Positions 24,701 to 33,888 of a stretch of 64,000 nt of DNA are shown here, one piece after another. The stretch is from Pontitalea aquivivens (GTDB lineage Bacteria; Pseudomonadota; Alphaproteobacteria; Rhodobacterales; Rhodobacteraceae). The number at the start of each line of letters is the position of its first letter. The first letter of the stretch is position 1. The stretch covers positions 62,001 through 126,000 of the forward strand of contig NZ_JBKFEY010000003.1 of assembly GCF_046507575.1 (NCBI RefSeq), written 5' to 3'. The notes under the pieces were generated by a model that saw nothing but the letters and a program-made list of their open reading frames with translations, was not told where the DNA came from and did no database searches. The position numbers were made by a program, and so were the translations under genes.

Positions 24701-26260
24701 TCAGAACAGGCTGCCCTGATCGGGCGGGGGCTTGCCTGTGCCGGATTTGCCAGCGCCGGGCTTTCGCGGGCGCTGCGGCGCGGGCGCCCCATCCCCGTCC
24801 CCCGCAGGCAGGACCGACAGCCGGCCGTCGTGGAATTCAATCTCCAGCGCGGTCTGGCCCTGGGCCTGCGCGCGCGCGGTGATCAGGCCGTCGGGGCCGC
24901 GCACCACCGCATAGCCGCGCCGCAGCGTTTCGGTATAGCCCAGCGTCTGGCGCATCCGGTCCAGCCGGTCCAGCCGTTCGGCCAGCGCGCCAAGGCGCGC
25001 GCGTGGGGCCAGCGCCAGCCGGTCGGACAGATCGTCCAGCCGCGCGCGGGCATCGCGGTTGCGCCGTGCGGCCTCATCGCGCAGGCGGCCCAGCGCGGGG
25101 CCAAGGCGCGCGCCCAGCTTGTCGATCGCCGCCTGCTCGCGCCGGATGAACAGGCGCAGCAGATCGGGGCGCACCAGCGCCGCCACGGGGCCGAACTGTT
25201 CCCGCTTGCGCCCGGTCAGCGCGCGCAGCGCAGGGCCCAGCCGGTCGGACCACAGGTCGAACCGCTGCCGCGCCGGGGCGGTCAGCGCCTGCGGCCGGCC
25301 AAGCCCGCGCGACAAGTCCACCAGCCGCTGCCGCCGCGCCTGCCCCCGCTGGGTCATGACGCCGGCCATGCGCGCGCTGCCCTCATTCACCCGGGCCAGC
25401 AGGTCAAGCCGCACCGGTACCGCCATTTCCGCCGCCGCCGTGGGCGTGGGCGCGCGCCGGTCGGCGGCAAAGTCGATCAGCGTGGTATCCGTTTCATGGC
25501 CCACGGCGGATATCAGCGGGATCTGGCTGTCGGCGGCGGCGCGAACCACGATTTCCTCATTGAAGCCCCAAAGGTCTTCAAGGCTGCCGCCGCCACGCGC
25601 CACGATGATCAGATCGGGCCGCGGGATCGCCGCGCCCGGCGCCAGCGCGTTGAAGCCGCGGATCGCACGGGCGACCTCGGGGGCGCAGGCCTGGCCCTGC
25701 ACCGCCACCGGCCAGATCAGCACGCGGCGCGGAAAGCGGTCGCGCAGCCGGTGCAGGATGTCGCGGATCACCGCCCCCGAGGGCGAGGTGACGACGCCGA
25801 TCACCTGCGGCAGGAAGGGAATGGGCTTCTTGCGGTCTGGCGCGAACAGGCCTTCGGCCGCCAGCACCTGCCGGCGCTTTTCCAGCATGGCCATCAATGC
25901 GCCCGCACCCGCGGGTTCCACATCGTCGACGATCAGCTGGTATTTCGACTGGCCGGGAAAGGTGGTCATGCGGCCGGTGGCGATGACCTCCATGCCTTCC
26001 TCGGGGCGGACCTGCATCCGGGCGACCTGGCCCTTCCAGCTGACGGCTGCGATGACGGAACGATCGTCTTTCAGGTCGAAATACATGTGCCCCGACGCGG
26101 GGCGCGACACGCGGCCCACCTCGCCGCGCACGCGGACGCGGTCGAACTGGCCCTCGATCACCCGTTTGACCGCGCCCGACAGCTCGGACACGGTGTATTC
26201 ATGGGCATTGCCGGGGGCATTGCCGCCCCCCGGGGCCGGGTCATTCTCGAAAAGCTCCAT
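24701..26260 (-). CDS. xseA: Exodeoxyribonuclease VII large subunit XseA
   Basis: XseA is the catalytic subunit of exonuclease VII, which degrades single-stranded DNA with XseB. The 519-residue protein has an N-terminal OB fold (YTVSELSGAVKRVIEGQF, then VRGEVGRVSRPASGHMYFDL), the catalytic domain with ARGGGSLEDLWGFNEE and SAVGHETDTTLIDFAADRRA, a long coiled-coil arm, and a basic, Pro-rich C-terminus. The ATG at 26258-26260 (MELFENDPAPG) was chosen because the longer frame overlaps the divergent purD gene. Confidence 0.95.
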   Translation of the reverse strand: MELFENDPAPGGGNAPGNAHEYTVSELSGAVKRVIEGQFDRVRVRGEVGRVSRPASGHMYFDLKDDRSVIAAVSWKGQVARMQVRPEEGMEVIATGRMTTFPGQSKYQLIVDDVEPAGAGALMAMLEKRRQVLAAEGLFAPDRKKPIPFLPQVIGVVTSPSGAVIRDILHRLRDRFPRRVLIWPVAVQGQACAPEVARAIRGFNALAPGAAIPRPDLIIVARGGGSLEDLWGFNEEIVVRAAADSQIPLISAVGHETDTTLIDFAADRRAPTPTAAAEMAVPVRLDLLARVNEGSARMAGVMTQRGQARRQRLVDLSRGLGRPQALTAPARQRFDLWSDRLGPALRALTGRKREQFGPVAALVRPDLLRLFIRREQAAIDKLGARLGPALGRLRDEAARRNRDARARLDDLSDRLALAPRARLGALAERLDRLDRMRQTLGYTETLRRGYAVVRGPDGLITARAQAQGQTALEIEFHDGRLSVLPAGDGDGAPAPQRPRKPGAGKSGTGKPPPDQGSLF

Positions 26261-26333
26261 CCGTACCCCTGTTCGCTTGCCTGACAGCGCCCCAGACCTT
26301 AGAAGGCGCGCAACCGAAGGCCAAGGGGGACGG

Positions 26334-27599
26334 ATGATGAATATTCTGGTGCTGGGCGGCGGCGGGCGCGAACATGCGCTGGCCTGGGCGATCAAGCAGA
26401 ACCCCAAATGCGACCGGCTGATCGTGGCGCCTGGCAATGCCGGGATCGCAATGATTGCCGAAATGTCGGATCTGGACCCGCTGAACGGCGCGGCGGTGGT
26501 GAATTTCTGTGAAGAAAACGCCATCGACTTCGTCGTGATCGGCCCCGAGGCCCCCTTGGCCGCGGGCGTGGCCGACCGCCTGCGCGAGGCGGGCGTGCTG
26601 TGCTTTGGCCCCTCGGCCGCGGCCGCACGGCTGGAGGCGTCGAAGGCATTCACCAAGGAAATCTGCGATGCCTGCGGTGCGCCGACCGCCGCCTATGCGC
26701 GGTTTACCGATGCCGGGGCGGCGGCGGATTACGTCCGCGCCCAGGGCGCGCCGATCGTGGTCAAGGCCGACGGGCTGGCCGCCGGCAAGGGCGTGATCGT
26801 GGCAATGACGCTGGATGAGGCGCTGGCCGGGATCGACGAAATTTTCGGCGGCGCCTTTGGTGCGGCCGGCGCCGAGGTGGTGATCGAGGAATTCATGGAG
26901 GGCGAAGAGGCCAGCTTCTTCATCCTTTCGGACGGCGTGAACGTCCTGCCCGTCGGCACCGCGCAGGACCACAAGCGCGTGGGTGATGGCGACACCGGCC
27001 CGAACACCGGCGGCATGGGCGCCTATTCCCCCGCCCCGGTGCTGACGCCCGCGATCCAGGACCAGGTCCTGGCCGAAATCGTGCGCCCCACGGTGGCCGA
27101 GATGGCGCGGCGCGGCACCCCGTTCCAGGGCGTGCTTTACGCCGGGCTGATGATCAGGGATGGCCGGGCGCGGCTGGTGGAATACAACGTCCGCTTTGGC
27201 GATCCGGAATGTCAGGTGCTGATGATGCGGCTGGGTGGTCAGGTGCTGGACCTGATGATTGCCTGCGCCGAAGGCCGGCTGGATCAGGTCCGCGCGCAAT
27301 GGGCGGAGGATCACGCGCTGACCGTGGTGATGGCGGCGCGGGGCTATCCGGGCAGCTATGCCAAGGGCAGCGCGATCAAGGGGCTGGACGCCCTGCCCGC
27401 GGACAGTTTCAACATGGTGTTCCATGCGGGCACCACGGCCAGGGACGGCGCCGTGCTGGCCACGGGCGGGCGGGTGCTGAACGTCACCGCGCGCGGCACC
27501 AGCCTGCGCGACGCGCAGGCCCGGGCCTATGCGATGGTCGATGCGATCGACTGGCCGGAAGGGTTCTGCCGGCGCGATATCGGCTGGCGCGCGCTGTGA
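26334..27599 (+). CDS. purD: Phosphoribosylamine--glycine ligase PurD
   Basis: PurD (GAR synthetase) joins glycine to phosphoribosylamine in purine synthesis. The 421-residue ATP-grasp protein begins MMNILVLGGGGREHALAWAI and has KADGLAAGKGVIVAMT, EEFMEGEEASFFILSDG, TGPNTGGMGAYSPAP and EYNVRFGDPECQ in order. AAGGGGGACGG precedes two consecutive ATGs; 26334 is the first. It is divergent from xseA across 73 bp, which must hold both promoters. Confidence 0.96.
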   Translation: MMNILVLGGGGREHALAWAIKQNPKCDRLIVAPGNAGIAMIAEMSDLDPLNGAAVVNFCEENAIDFVVIGPEAPLAAGVADRLREAGVLCFGPSAAAARLEASKAFTKEICDACGAPTAAYARFTDAGAAADYVRAQGAPIVVKADGLAAGKGVIVAMTLDEALAGIDEIFGGAFGAAGAEVVIEEFMEGEEASFFILSDGVNVLPVGTAQDHKRVGDGDTGPNTGGMGAYSPAPVLTPAIQDQVLAEIVRPTVAEMARRGTPFQGVLYAGLMIRDGRARLVEYNVRFGDPECQVLMMRLGGQVLDLMIACAEGRLDQVRAQWAEDHALTVVMAARGYPGSYAKGSAIKGLDALPADSFNMVFHAGTTARDGAVLATGGRVLNVTARGTSLRDAQARAYAMVDAIDWPEGFCRRDIGWRAL

Positions 27600-27626
27600 T
27601 CCTGCGGCGGGGGCGCTGCCCCCGCA

Positions 27627-27655
27627 CCCCCGAGGTATTTCGGGCAAGATGAAGG
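27627..27655 (+). repeat. Interspersed ATATTT-core repeat, copy 5
   Basis: CCCCCGAGGTATTTCGGGCA followed by AGATGAAG is preceded by a GGGGGCGCTGCCCCC hairpin. The copy fills the 62-bp gap between the convergent purD and sdaA stops. Its core (GGTATTTCGGGCAAGATGAAG) is one of the more diverged versions. Confidence 0.7.
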
Positions 27656-27661
27656 GAAACC

Positions 27662-29041
27662 TCAGCAGTTGGGGACATTGACGGCAAGGCCGCCCAGCGA
27701 GGTTTCCTTGTATTTGTCATGCATGTCGCGGCCGGTCTGGCGCATCGTCTCGATCGCGGCGTCAAGGGGGACGAGGTGGGTGCCGTCGCCGCGCAGGGCA
27801 AGCGAGGCGGCGGAAACCGCCTTGATCGCGCCAAGGCCGTTGCGTTCGATGCAAGGCACCTGGACAAGGCCCTTGACCGGGTCACAGGTCATGCCGAGGT
27901 GATGTTCCAGCGCGATTTCAGCGGCGTTTTCGACCTGTTCGGGGGTGGCGCCAAGCACGGCGGCAAGGCCCGCGGCGGCCATGGCGGCAGCCGATCCGAC
28001 CTCGGCCTGGCAGCCGCATTCAGCCCCCGAGATCGAGGCGTTGTGCTTGATCAGCCCGCCCACCGCGGCGGCGGTCAGCAGGAATTCACCGATGCGCGCG
28101 GAACTTGCGCCGGGCACATGGTCCAGCCAGTAGCGGATCACGGCGGGCACCACGCCCGCCGCGCCGTTGGTGGGGGCGGTGACGACCTGGCCGCCGGCGG
28201 CGTTTTCCTCGTTCACGGCCATGGCATAGGTTGACATCCAGTCGTTGATCACATGCGGCGCGGTCAGGTTCATGCCGCGTTCGGCGATCAGGCTTTCGTG
28301 GATCGCGCGCGCACGGCGGCGGACCTTCAGGCCGCCGGGCAGGAGGCCCTCGGCGGCAAGGCCGCGCTCGATGCAGGCGTTCATCACCGACCAGATCCGG
28401 GCGAGCCCCGCGTCGATGTCGGCATCCGGGCGGAAACGGCGTTCATTTGCACGTTTCATCTGCGCGATGGTCAGCCCCGAGGCATGGGCCATGGTCAGCA
28501 TTTCCGCGGCGCTGCGGAAGGGAAAGGGCACGGGCGAGGGCGCGGCAAGGGCGCGGTCATCCACCGCCGCCGCCTCGGCCGCGGTCAGCACGAAGCCACC
28601 GCCGATGGAATAATAGGTTTCCTGCGCGATCACGTCGCCCTGCGCATCCAGCGCCATCAGGATCATGCCGTTGGCATGGCCCGCCAGCGCGGGGCCGAAA
28701 TCGAAGATCAGGTCGGTCGCGGGATCAAAGCGCAGCGGCGCAAGGCCGGGCGGGGACAGCAGCCCGGTTTCCGTATTGGCCGCAAGGGCGGCTTCGGCGG
28801 CGGTGGCGTCGTAGGTTTCAGGCAGAAATCCCGCCAGCCCGAGGATCGTGGCGCGGTCGGTGGCGTGGCCCTTGCCGGTGAAAGCCAGCGCGCCGTGCAG
28901 GCTGGCGCGCAGGCCATGCGCCTGAAAGGGCGAGGCGCGCAGGCGGTCCAGAAACCGCCCCCCCGCGACCATCGGCCCCATCGTGTGCGAGGAGGACGGC
29001 CCCACCCCCACCTTGAACATGTCGAACACGCTTAGGAACAT
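27662..29041 (-). CDS. sdaA: L-serine dehydratase (iron-sulfur dependent)
   Basis: This enzyme deaminates L-serine to pyruvate using a [4Fe-4S] cluster. The 459-residue single chain has the N-terminal FDMFKVGVGPSSSHTMGPM motif (beta domain) and, in the C-terminal alpha domain, SGAECGCQAEVGSAAAMAAA, MTCDPVKGLVQVPCIERN and the final GLAVNVPNC cysteine. AAGGAGG lies before the ATG at 29039-29041, giving the conserved MFLSVFDMFK start. Confidence 0.94.
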   Translation of the reverse strand: MFLSVFDMFKVGVGPSSSHTMGPMVAGGRFLDRLRASPFQAHGLRASLHGALAFTGKGHATDRATILGLAGFLPETYDATAAEAALAANTETGLLSPPGLAPLRFDPATDLIFDFGPALAGHANGMILMALDAQGDVIAQETYYSIGGGFVLTAAEAAAVDDRALAAPSPVPFPFRSAAEMLTMAHASGLTIAQMKRANERRFRPDADIDAGLARIWSVMNACIERGLAAEGLLPGGLKVRRRARAIHESLIAERGMNLTAPHVINDWMSTYAMAVNEENAAGGQVVTAPTNGAAGVVPAVIRYWLDHVPGASSARIGEFLLTAAAVGGLIKHNASISGAECGCQAEVGSAAAMAAAGLAAVLGATPEQVENAAEIALEHHLGMTCDPVKGLVQVPCIERNGLGAIKAVSAASLALRGDGTHLVPLDAAIETMRQTGRDMHDKYKETSLGGLAVNVPNC

Positions 29042-29095
29042 CCGTGCCTCCTTGCCTGGCCCCACAATGGCGCAGTGTGCGCGCGCGGCAAGCCC

Positions 29096-29112
29096 GGAAT
29101 TCCCGAAATTCC
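29096..29112. promoter_or_regulatory. Small palindrome between sdaA and rpiA
   Basis: GGAATT and AATTCC flank a five-base spacer in the divergent sdaA-rpiA gap, within a run of related CCCGGAAT/CCCGAAAT words. It could be an operator for either gene. No known regulator site is matched, so the function is unassigned. Confidence 0.25.
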
Positions 29113-29233
29113 CGGAATCGACCCGACACGGGGCATTTGCGCGCCATCGGGCGGGCGGATCGGGCGAATTGGCACTCGCACCCCGGGGCGCGATTGCCTA
29201 TAACCTGACCATCCCATCAGCCAGGAGCCATCC

Positions 29234-30019
29234 ATGCCCGCCGAACTTTCGCCCATCGACAAGGCCAAATTCGCCGCTGCCCGCCGCGCCGTCGACTTCA
29301 TCGAGGACGGGATGCGCGTGGGGCTGGGCACCGGATCGACCGCGGCCTGGATGGTGCGCTGCCTGGGCGAACTGGTGCGCGAAGAGGGGCTGCGGATCAC
29401 GGGCGTTCCGACCAGCACCCGCACCGCCGATCTGGCGCGCCAGCTTGGCATCAGGGTCGTCAGTCTGGATGAGGCGAAATGGCTTGATCTGACGATCGAC
29501 GGGGCGGATGAATTCGACAACGAGCTGAACCTGATCAAGGGTGGCGGCGGCGCGCTGTTGCAGGAAAAGATCGTGGCCACCGCATCCGACCGGATGATCG
29601 TGATTGCCGATGCCGCGAAAGAGGTGGCCCAGCTGGGCGCCTTCCCGCTGCCGGTCGAGGTTGTGCCCTTTGGCTGGCAGACCACCCGCGCGCTGATCGA
29701 GGAAACGCTGGTCAGCATGGATGTGCTGGGGCGCAACACCACGCTGCGGGTGAACGGCAGCCAGCCCTTTGTCACAGATGAGGGCAATTACATCGTCGAT
29801 CTGCACCTGAACCGGATCGGCAATCCGCGCCAGCTGGGCCTGATGCTGAACCAGATCCCCGGCGTGGTGGAAAACGGTCTGTTCATCGACATCTGCGACG
29901 TGGTCATCATCGGCCATGGCGATGGCACGGTGGAACTGCGCGACATCAACGAAGGCACGGTCGAGACCGATCAGATCGATTTCAACGAGGCGGAGAACAT
30001 CTTCGCCGATCTGGATTGA
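29234..30019 (+). CDS. rpiA: Ribose-5-phosphate isomerase A
   Basis: RpiA interconverts ribose 5-phosphate and ribulose 5-phosphate in the pentose phosphate and Calvin pathways. The 261-residue protein has the phosphate loop GLGTGSTAAWMVRCLGE, LDLTIDGADEFD, and KGGGGALLQEKIVA with the catalytic glutamate region. AGGAG lies upstream of the ATG. It is followed after 39 bp by the glutathione reductase gene on the same strand. Confidence 0.96.
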   Translation: MPAELSPIDKAKFAAARRAVDFIEDGMRVGLGTGSTAAWMVRCLGELVREEGLRITGVPTSTRTADLARQLGIRVVSLDEAKWLDLTIDGADEFDNELNLIKGGGGALLQEKIVATASDRMIVIADAAKEVAQLGAFPLPVEVVPFGWQTTRALIEETLVSMDVLGRNTTLRVNGSQPFVTDEGNYIVDLHLNRIGNPRQLGLMLNQIPGVVENGLFIDICDVVIIGHGDGTVELRDINEGTVETDQIDFNEAENIFADLD

Positions 30020-30058
30020 AGGGCCCGGGGCGCGGGACCGCAGGGCAAGGAAGCAGGC

Positions 30059-31420
30059 ATGACGTTCGACTATGATCTGTTCGTGATCGGCGGCGGCTCG
30101 GGCGGGGTGCGCGCGGCGCGCATCGCGGCGGGCGAACATGGCGCGCGCGTGGGCCTGGCCGAGGAATACCGCATGGGCGGGACCTGCGTGATCCGCGGCT
30201 GCGTCCCCAAGAAGCTGATGGTCTTTGCCTCGGGCTATCCGGCGGCGATGGAAGATGCCCGCGCCTATGGCTGGGATGTGCGGGCGGGCGGGTTCGACTG
30301 GTCGAAATTCCGTGCCGCGCTGGATGTGGAACTGGACCGGCTGGAGGCGGCCTATCGCGGCGGGCTGGCGGGCGCGGGCGTGACGGTGCATGATTGCCGC
30401 GCCACGCTGGTCGATCCGCATACGGTCGAGCTGGCCGATGGCCGCAGGCTGCGTGCCAAGCACATCCTGATCGCCACCGGCGGGCGGCCCTTTGTGCCCG
30501 ATCTGCCGGGGGCCGGGCTGGTGATGACCTCGAACGAGATCTTCCTGATGGACGCCCTGCCCCGGTCGGTTCTGATCGTGGGCGGCGGGTTCATCGCCTG
30601 CGAATTCGCCTGCATCCTGAACGGGCTGGGCGTCGAGGTGACACAGTTCTACCGCGGCGCGCAGATCCTGCGCGGCTTTGACGATGAGGCGCGCGGCCAT
30701 GTCGCGGGGCTGATGGCCGAGACGGGGGTGACCATCCATTGCGGCACCGATGTGCTGGAACTGCGCAAGACGGCAGAGGGCATCCGCGTCAAGGCCACCG
30801 ACGGGTCCGACCGCACCTATGACGCGGTGGTCTATGCCACGGGCCGGGTGCCCAACACGCAGGGCCTTGGGCTGGACCGGGCCGGCGTGGCGTCAGGGCG
30901 GCGCGGCGCGGTGCTGGTGGACGACTGGTCGCAGACCAATGTGCCATCCATCTATGCGGTGGGCGATGTGACCGACCGCATCAACCTGACCCCGGTGGCG
31001 ATCCGCGAAGGGCATGCCTTTGCCGATACCGTCTTTGGCGCGACGCCGCGCAAGGCCGATCACGACCTTGTCGCCTCGGCCGTGTTCACCCAACCCTTTG
31101 AGCTGGGATCCGTCGGGCTGACCGAAGAGACCGCGCGCGAAGCCGGGCCGATCGAGGTTTATGCGACCTCGTTCCGGCCGATGAAGACGCTGTTTGCCGG
31201 GCGCAATGCCCGGGTGATGATGAAGCTGATCGTCTGCGCCGATACGCGCCGGGTGCTGGGCTGCCATATCGTCGCCCCCGAGGCCGGCGAGATGATCCAG
31301 CTGGCCGCCATCGCGATCAAGATGGGCGCCACCAAAGAGGATTTCGACCGCACCTGCGCGGTCCACCCGACCATGGCCGAAGAACTGGTGACGATGCGAA
31401 AACCTGTGCGGAGCGCTTGA
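30059..31420 (+). CDS. gor: Glutathione reductase
   Basis: Glutathione reductase is an FAD enzyme that regenerates reduced glutathione with NADPH. The 453-residue protein has the FAD motif FVIGGGSGGVRAARIA, the redox disulfide in GGTCVIRGCVPKKL, the NAD(P) motif IVGGGFIACEFACIL, and the C-terminal HPTMAEELVTM with the catalytic His. AAGGAAG precedes the ATG. It is probably cotranscribed with rpiA. Confidence 0.96.
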   Translation: MTFDYDLFVIGGGSGGVRAARIAAGEHGARVGLAEEYRMGGTCVIRGCVPKKLMVFASGYPAAMEDARAYGWDVRAGGFDWSKFRAALDVELDRLEAAYRGGLAGAGVTVHDCRATLVDPHTVELADGRRLRAKHILIATGGRPFVPDLPGAGLVMTSNEIFLMDALPRSVLIVGGGFIACEFACILNGLGVEVTQFYRGAQILRGFDDEARGHVAGLMAETGVTIHCGTDVLELRKTAEGIRVKATDGSDRTYDAVVYATGRVPNTQGLGLDRAGVASGRRGAVLVDDWSQTNVPSIYAVGDVTDRINLTPVAIREGHAFADTVFGATPRKADHDLVASAVFTQPFELGSVGLTEETAREAGPIEVYATSFRPMKTLFAGRNARVMMKLIVCADTRRVLGCHIVAPEAGEMIQLAAIAIKMGATKEDFDRTCAVHPTMAEELVTMRKPVRSA

Positions 31421-31477
31421 TTTTCCGCGATTTGTGCCCAATTCGCAGGGCAGACCTTTAGAAGAAGTGAGGAACGG

Positions 31478-32647
31478 ATGAGCAACGGAGGACCCTGGGG
31501 ATCGGGTGGCGGTTCGGGCGGCGGCGATGATGACGACCGCAACAACCGCCCGCGCGGCAGCGGCCCGCGCCGCCCCGGCGAGGGCGCGCCGATCCCCGAG
31601 ATCGAGGAGATCATGAAGAAGGGCTCCGAGCAGCTGCGCGTGCTGATGGGCGGGCGCGGCGGTCAGGGCGGCGGCCGGGGCCCGCGCGGCGGGGCCCCCG
31701 GCGGGCCGGCCCTGACCCGCGGGACGCTGGGGCTGGTGATGCTGGCGGCGACGGGGCTTTGGGCCTTTTCGTCCTTCTACACCGTCAAGCCCGAAGAACG
31801 CTCGGTCGAGCTGATGTTCGGCCAGTATCAGGCGACCGGCAACCCGGGCCTGAACTTTGCGCCCTGGCCCGTGGTCACGGCGGAAATCGTGCAGGTGACG
31901 GGCGAACGCACCACCGAGGTCGGATCGGGCCGGGGCGGCCCCGCCGACAACGGGCTGATGCTGACGCGCGACCAGAACATCGTCGACATCGAATTCCAGG
32001 TGGTCTGGAACATCAGCGATCCGGCCGCCTACCTGTTCAACCTGGCCGACCCGGAAGACACGATCCGCGCGGTATCGGAATCGGCGATGCGCGACATCAT
32101 CGCGCGATCCGAACTGTCGCCGATCCTGAACCGCGACCGCGGCGTGATCGCCGCGGATCTGCGCCTCGCGGTGCAGGAAACGCTGGACAGCTATGAATCG
32201 GGCATCAACGTGGTGCGCGTGAACTTCAACCGCGCCGACCCGCCGCGCGACGTGATCGACAGCTTCCGCGAGGTGCAGGCCGCCCAGCAGGAACGCGACC
32301 GGCTGGAAAAAGAGGCCGATGCCTATGCCAACCAGGTCACCGCAGGCGCCCGCGGCGAGGCGGCGCGCCTGCTGGAGGATGCCGAGGCCTACCGCGCCCG
32401 TGTGGTCAACGATGCCCAGGGCCAGGCCGCCCGCTTTGTGTCTGTCTATGATGAATATGTGAAGGCCCCCGAGGTGACCAAGCGCCGGATGTATCTGGAA
32501 ACCATGGAAAAGGTGTTGGGTCCGGTGAACAAGGTGATCCTGGACGGCGTGTCCGGCCAGGGCGGTAGCGGTGGGGTTGTGCCCTATCTGCCGCTTGATC
32601 AGCTGCGCCGCGCGCCGGCTGCCACGACCAACGGGGGGAACAACTGA
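31478..32647 (+). CDS. hflK: FtsH regulator HflK
   Basis: HflK is a SPFH/band 7 membrane protein that, with HflC, forms a large cage around the FtsH protease. The 389-residue protein has a Gly/Arg-rich cytoplasmic N-terminus (residues 1-80), one membrane segment (TLGLVMLAATGLWAFSSF), the SPFH domain (KPEERSVELMFGQY, DQNIVDIEFQVVWNISDP), then a coiled coil (QAAQQERDRLEKEADAYANQ). Its stop overlaps the hflC start by one base. GTGAGGAACGG precedes the ATG. Confidence 0.95.
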   Translation: MSNGGPWGSGGGSGGGDDDDRNNRPRGSGPRRPGEGAPIPEIEEIMKKGSEQLRVLMGGRGGQGGGRGPRGGAPGGPALTRGTLGLVMLAATGLWAFSSFYTVKPEERSVELMFGQYQATGNPGLNFAPWPVVTAEIVQVTGERTTEVGSGRGGPADNGLMLTRDQNIVDIEFQVVWNISDPAAYLFNLADPEDTIRAVSESAMRDIIARSELSPILNRDRGVIAADLRLAVQETLDSYESGINVVRVNFNRADPPRDVIDSFREVQAAQQERDRLEKEADAYANQVTAGARGEAARLLEDAEAYRARVVNDAQGQAARFVSVYDEYVKAPEVTKRRMYLETMEKVLGPVNKVILDGVSGQGGSGGVVPYLPLDQLRRAPAATTNGGNN

Positions 32648-33561
32648 TGAGCCGCATGCAATTCGCCATTCCCGCGCTGGTGGTCGTCGCGGGGGCCGTG
32701 CTGTCGTCGCTGTTCGTCGTGGATGAACGCGAAAAGGCGCTTGTGCTGCAATTCGGCCAGGTCAAGCAGGTCAAGGAAACGCCCGGCCTGGGGTTCAAGA
32801 TCCCGCTGATCCAGGAGGTGGTGACCTATGAAGACCGCATCCTCAGCCTGCCGACCCAGCCGCTGGAGGTGACGCCGCTGGATGACCGCCGCCTTGTGGT
32901 CGATGCCTTCGCACGCTGGCGCATCGTCAACCTGATCGAATTCCGCGAGGCCGTTGGCGCGGGTGGCGAACAGGTGGCCAAGTCGCGGCTGGACAGCATC
33001 GTCAATGCCGCCATCCGCGAAATTCTGGGCTCGGTCCCGTCCACGGCGGTGCTGTCGGCGGACCGGACCGTGCTGATGACCCGCATCCGCGACATCGCCC
33101 GGCGTGAGGCGGCCGCCCTGGGCGTCGATGTGATCGACGTGCGCCTGACGCGCACCGAACTGCCCGAACAGAACCTGGCCGCGACATTCGCGCGGATGCG
33201 GGCGGAACGCGAACGCGAGGCGGCCGATGAACGCGCCCGCGGCGGCGAGGCGGCGCAGCGCGTGCGCGCCACCGCCGACCGGACCGTGGTCGAACTGACG
33301 TCCGAGGCGCGCAAGCAGGCCGAAATCATCCGCGGTGAGGCCGATGCCGAACGCAACGCGATCTATGCCGACGCCTTCGGACGCGACCCCGAATTCTTTG
33401 CCTTCACCCGATCGCTGGAATTCTACGCCCAAAGCATGAAGGCGGACAGTTCCTCGTTGGTGACGCAGCCCGACAGCGTCTATTTCGACTATGACCGTTT
33501 CCTGAAATCGATCGGCGAGCGTGGCGCGCAAGCGGGCGGCCCGGCAGGGCCCGGGCAATGA
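32647..33561 (+). CDS. hflC: FtsH regulator HflC
   Basis: HflC is the partner of HflK in the FtsH-modulating membrane complex. The 304-residue protein has an N-terminal membrane anchor (FAIPALVVVAGAVLSSLFVV), the SPFH domain (DEREKALVLQFGQVKQVKET, RRLVVDAFARWRIVN), and a long helical region with the EIIRGEADAERNAIYADAFG segment. It overlaps hflK by one base and the next small gene by four bases. Confidence 0.95.
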   Translation: MSRMQFAIPALVVVAGAVLSSLFVVDEREKALVLQFGQVKQVKETPGLGFKIPLIQEVVTYEDRILSLPTQPLEVTPLDDRRLVVDAFARWRIVNLIEFREAVGAGGEQVAKSRLDSIVNAAIREILGSVPSTAVLSADRTVLMTRIRDIARREAAALGVDVIDVRLTRTELPEQNLAATFARMRAEREREAADERARGGEAAQRVRATADRTVVELTSEARKQAEIIRGEADAERNAIYADAFGRDPEFFAFTRSLEFYAQSMKADSSSLVTQPDSVYFDYDRFLKSIGERGAQAGGPAGPGQ

Positions 33562-33755
33562 TCGCCACGATCCTGTGGGGGATCGGGCTGGTGCTTGTGA
33601 TCGAGGGGCTGGCGCTTGCGCTGGCCCCTTCGCGCATGGAAGAGATGCTGGAGCTGTTGCGCGCGATGGGCCGTGACCGGCGGCGCCTGCTGGGGCTTGT
33701 GGTGCTGGGCGGGGGCATTGCGGCCTTGTGGCTGGCGCGCGCGATAGCGGGATAA
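33558..33755 (+). CDS. DUF2065 small membrane protein
   Basis: This 65-residue protein has two membrane segments (TILWGIGLVLVIEGLALAL and LLGLVVLGGGIAALWLA) around a short basic loop, matching DUF2065 (YjeT-like), a family commonly encoded next to hflC. It starts within the hflC stop codon (ATGA), which implies translational coupling. A role in the HflKC/FtsH/DegP membrane quality-control group is inferred from position only. Confidence 0.88.
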   Translation: MIATILWGIGLVLVIEGLALALAPSRMEEMLELLRAMGRDRRRLLGLVVLGGGIAALWLARAIAG

Positions 33756-33796
33756 GCGGGCTCACGTCGATGTGACGCGGCGCGATGGGCTTTCAA

Positions 33797-33823
33797 TTGC
33801 ACCGGGCGCGCCCTAGGTATCTA
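33797..33823 (+). promoter_or_regulatory. Possible promoter for the Do-family protease gene
   Basis: TTGCAC (33797) and TATCTA (33818) are 15 bases apart, about 65 bp before the chosen start codon. The -10 match is partial and the spacing short, so this is a weak candidate. Read-through from hflC is equally possible. Confidence 0.28.
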
Positions 33824-33888
33824 TGCAAGATGCGGGTTTTGGTCCCACTATGGCAAAGCCCGTGATCCGGCTGAGAGGGGAGCATCGC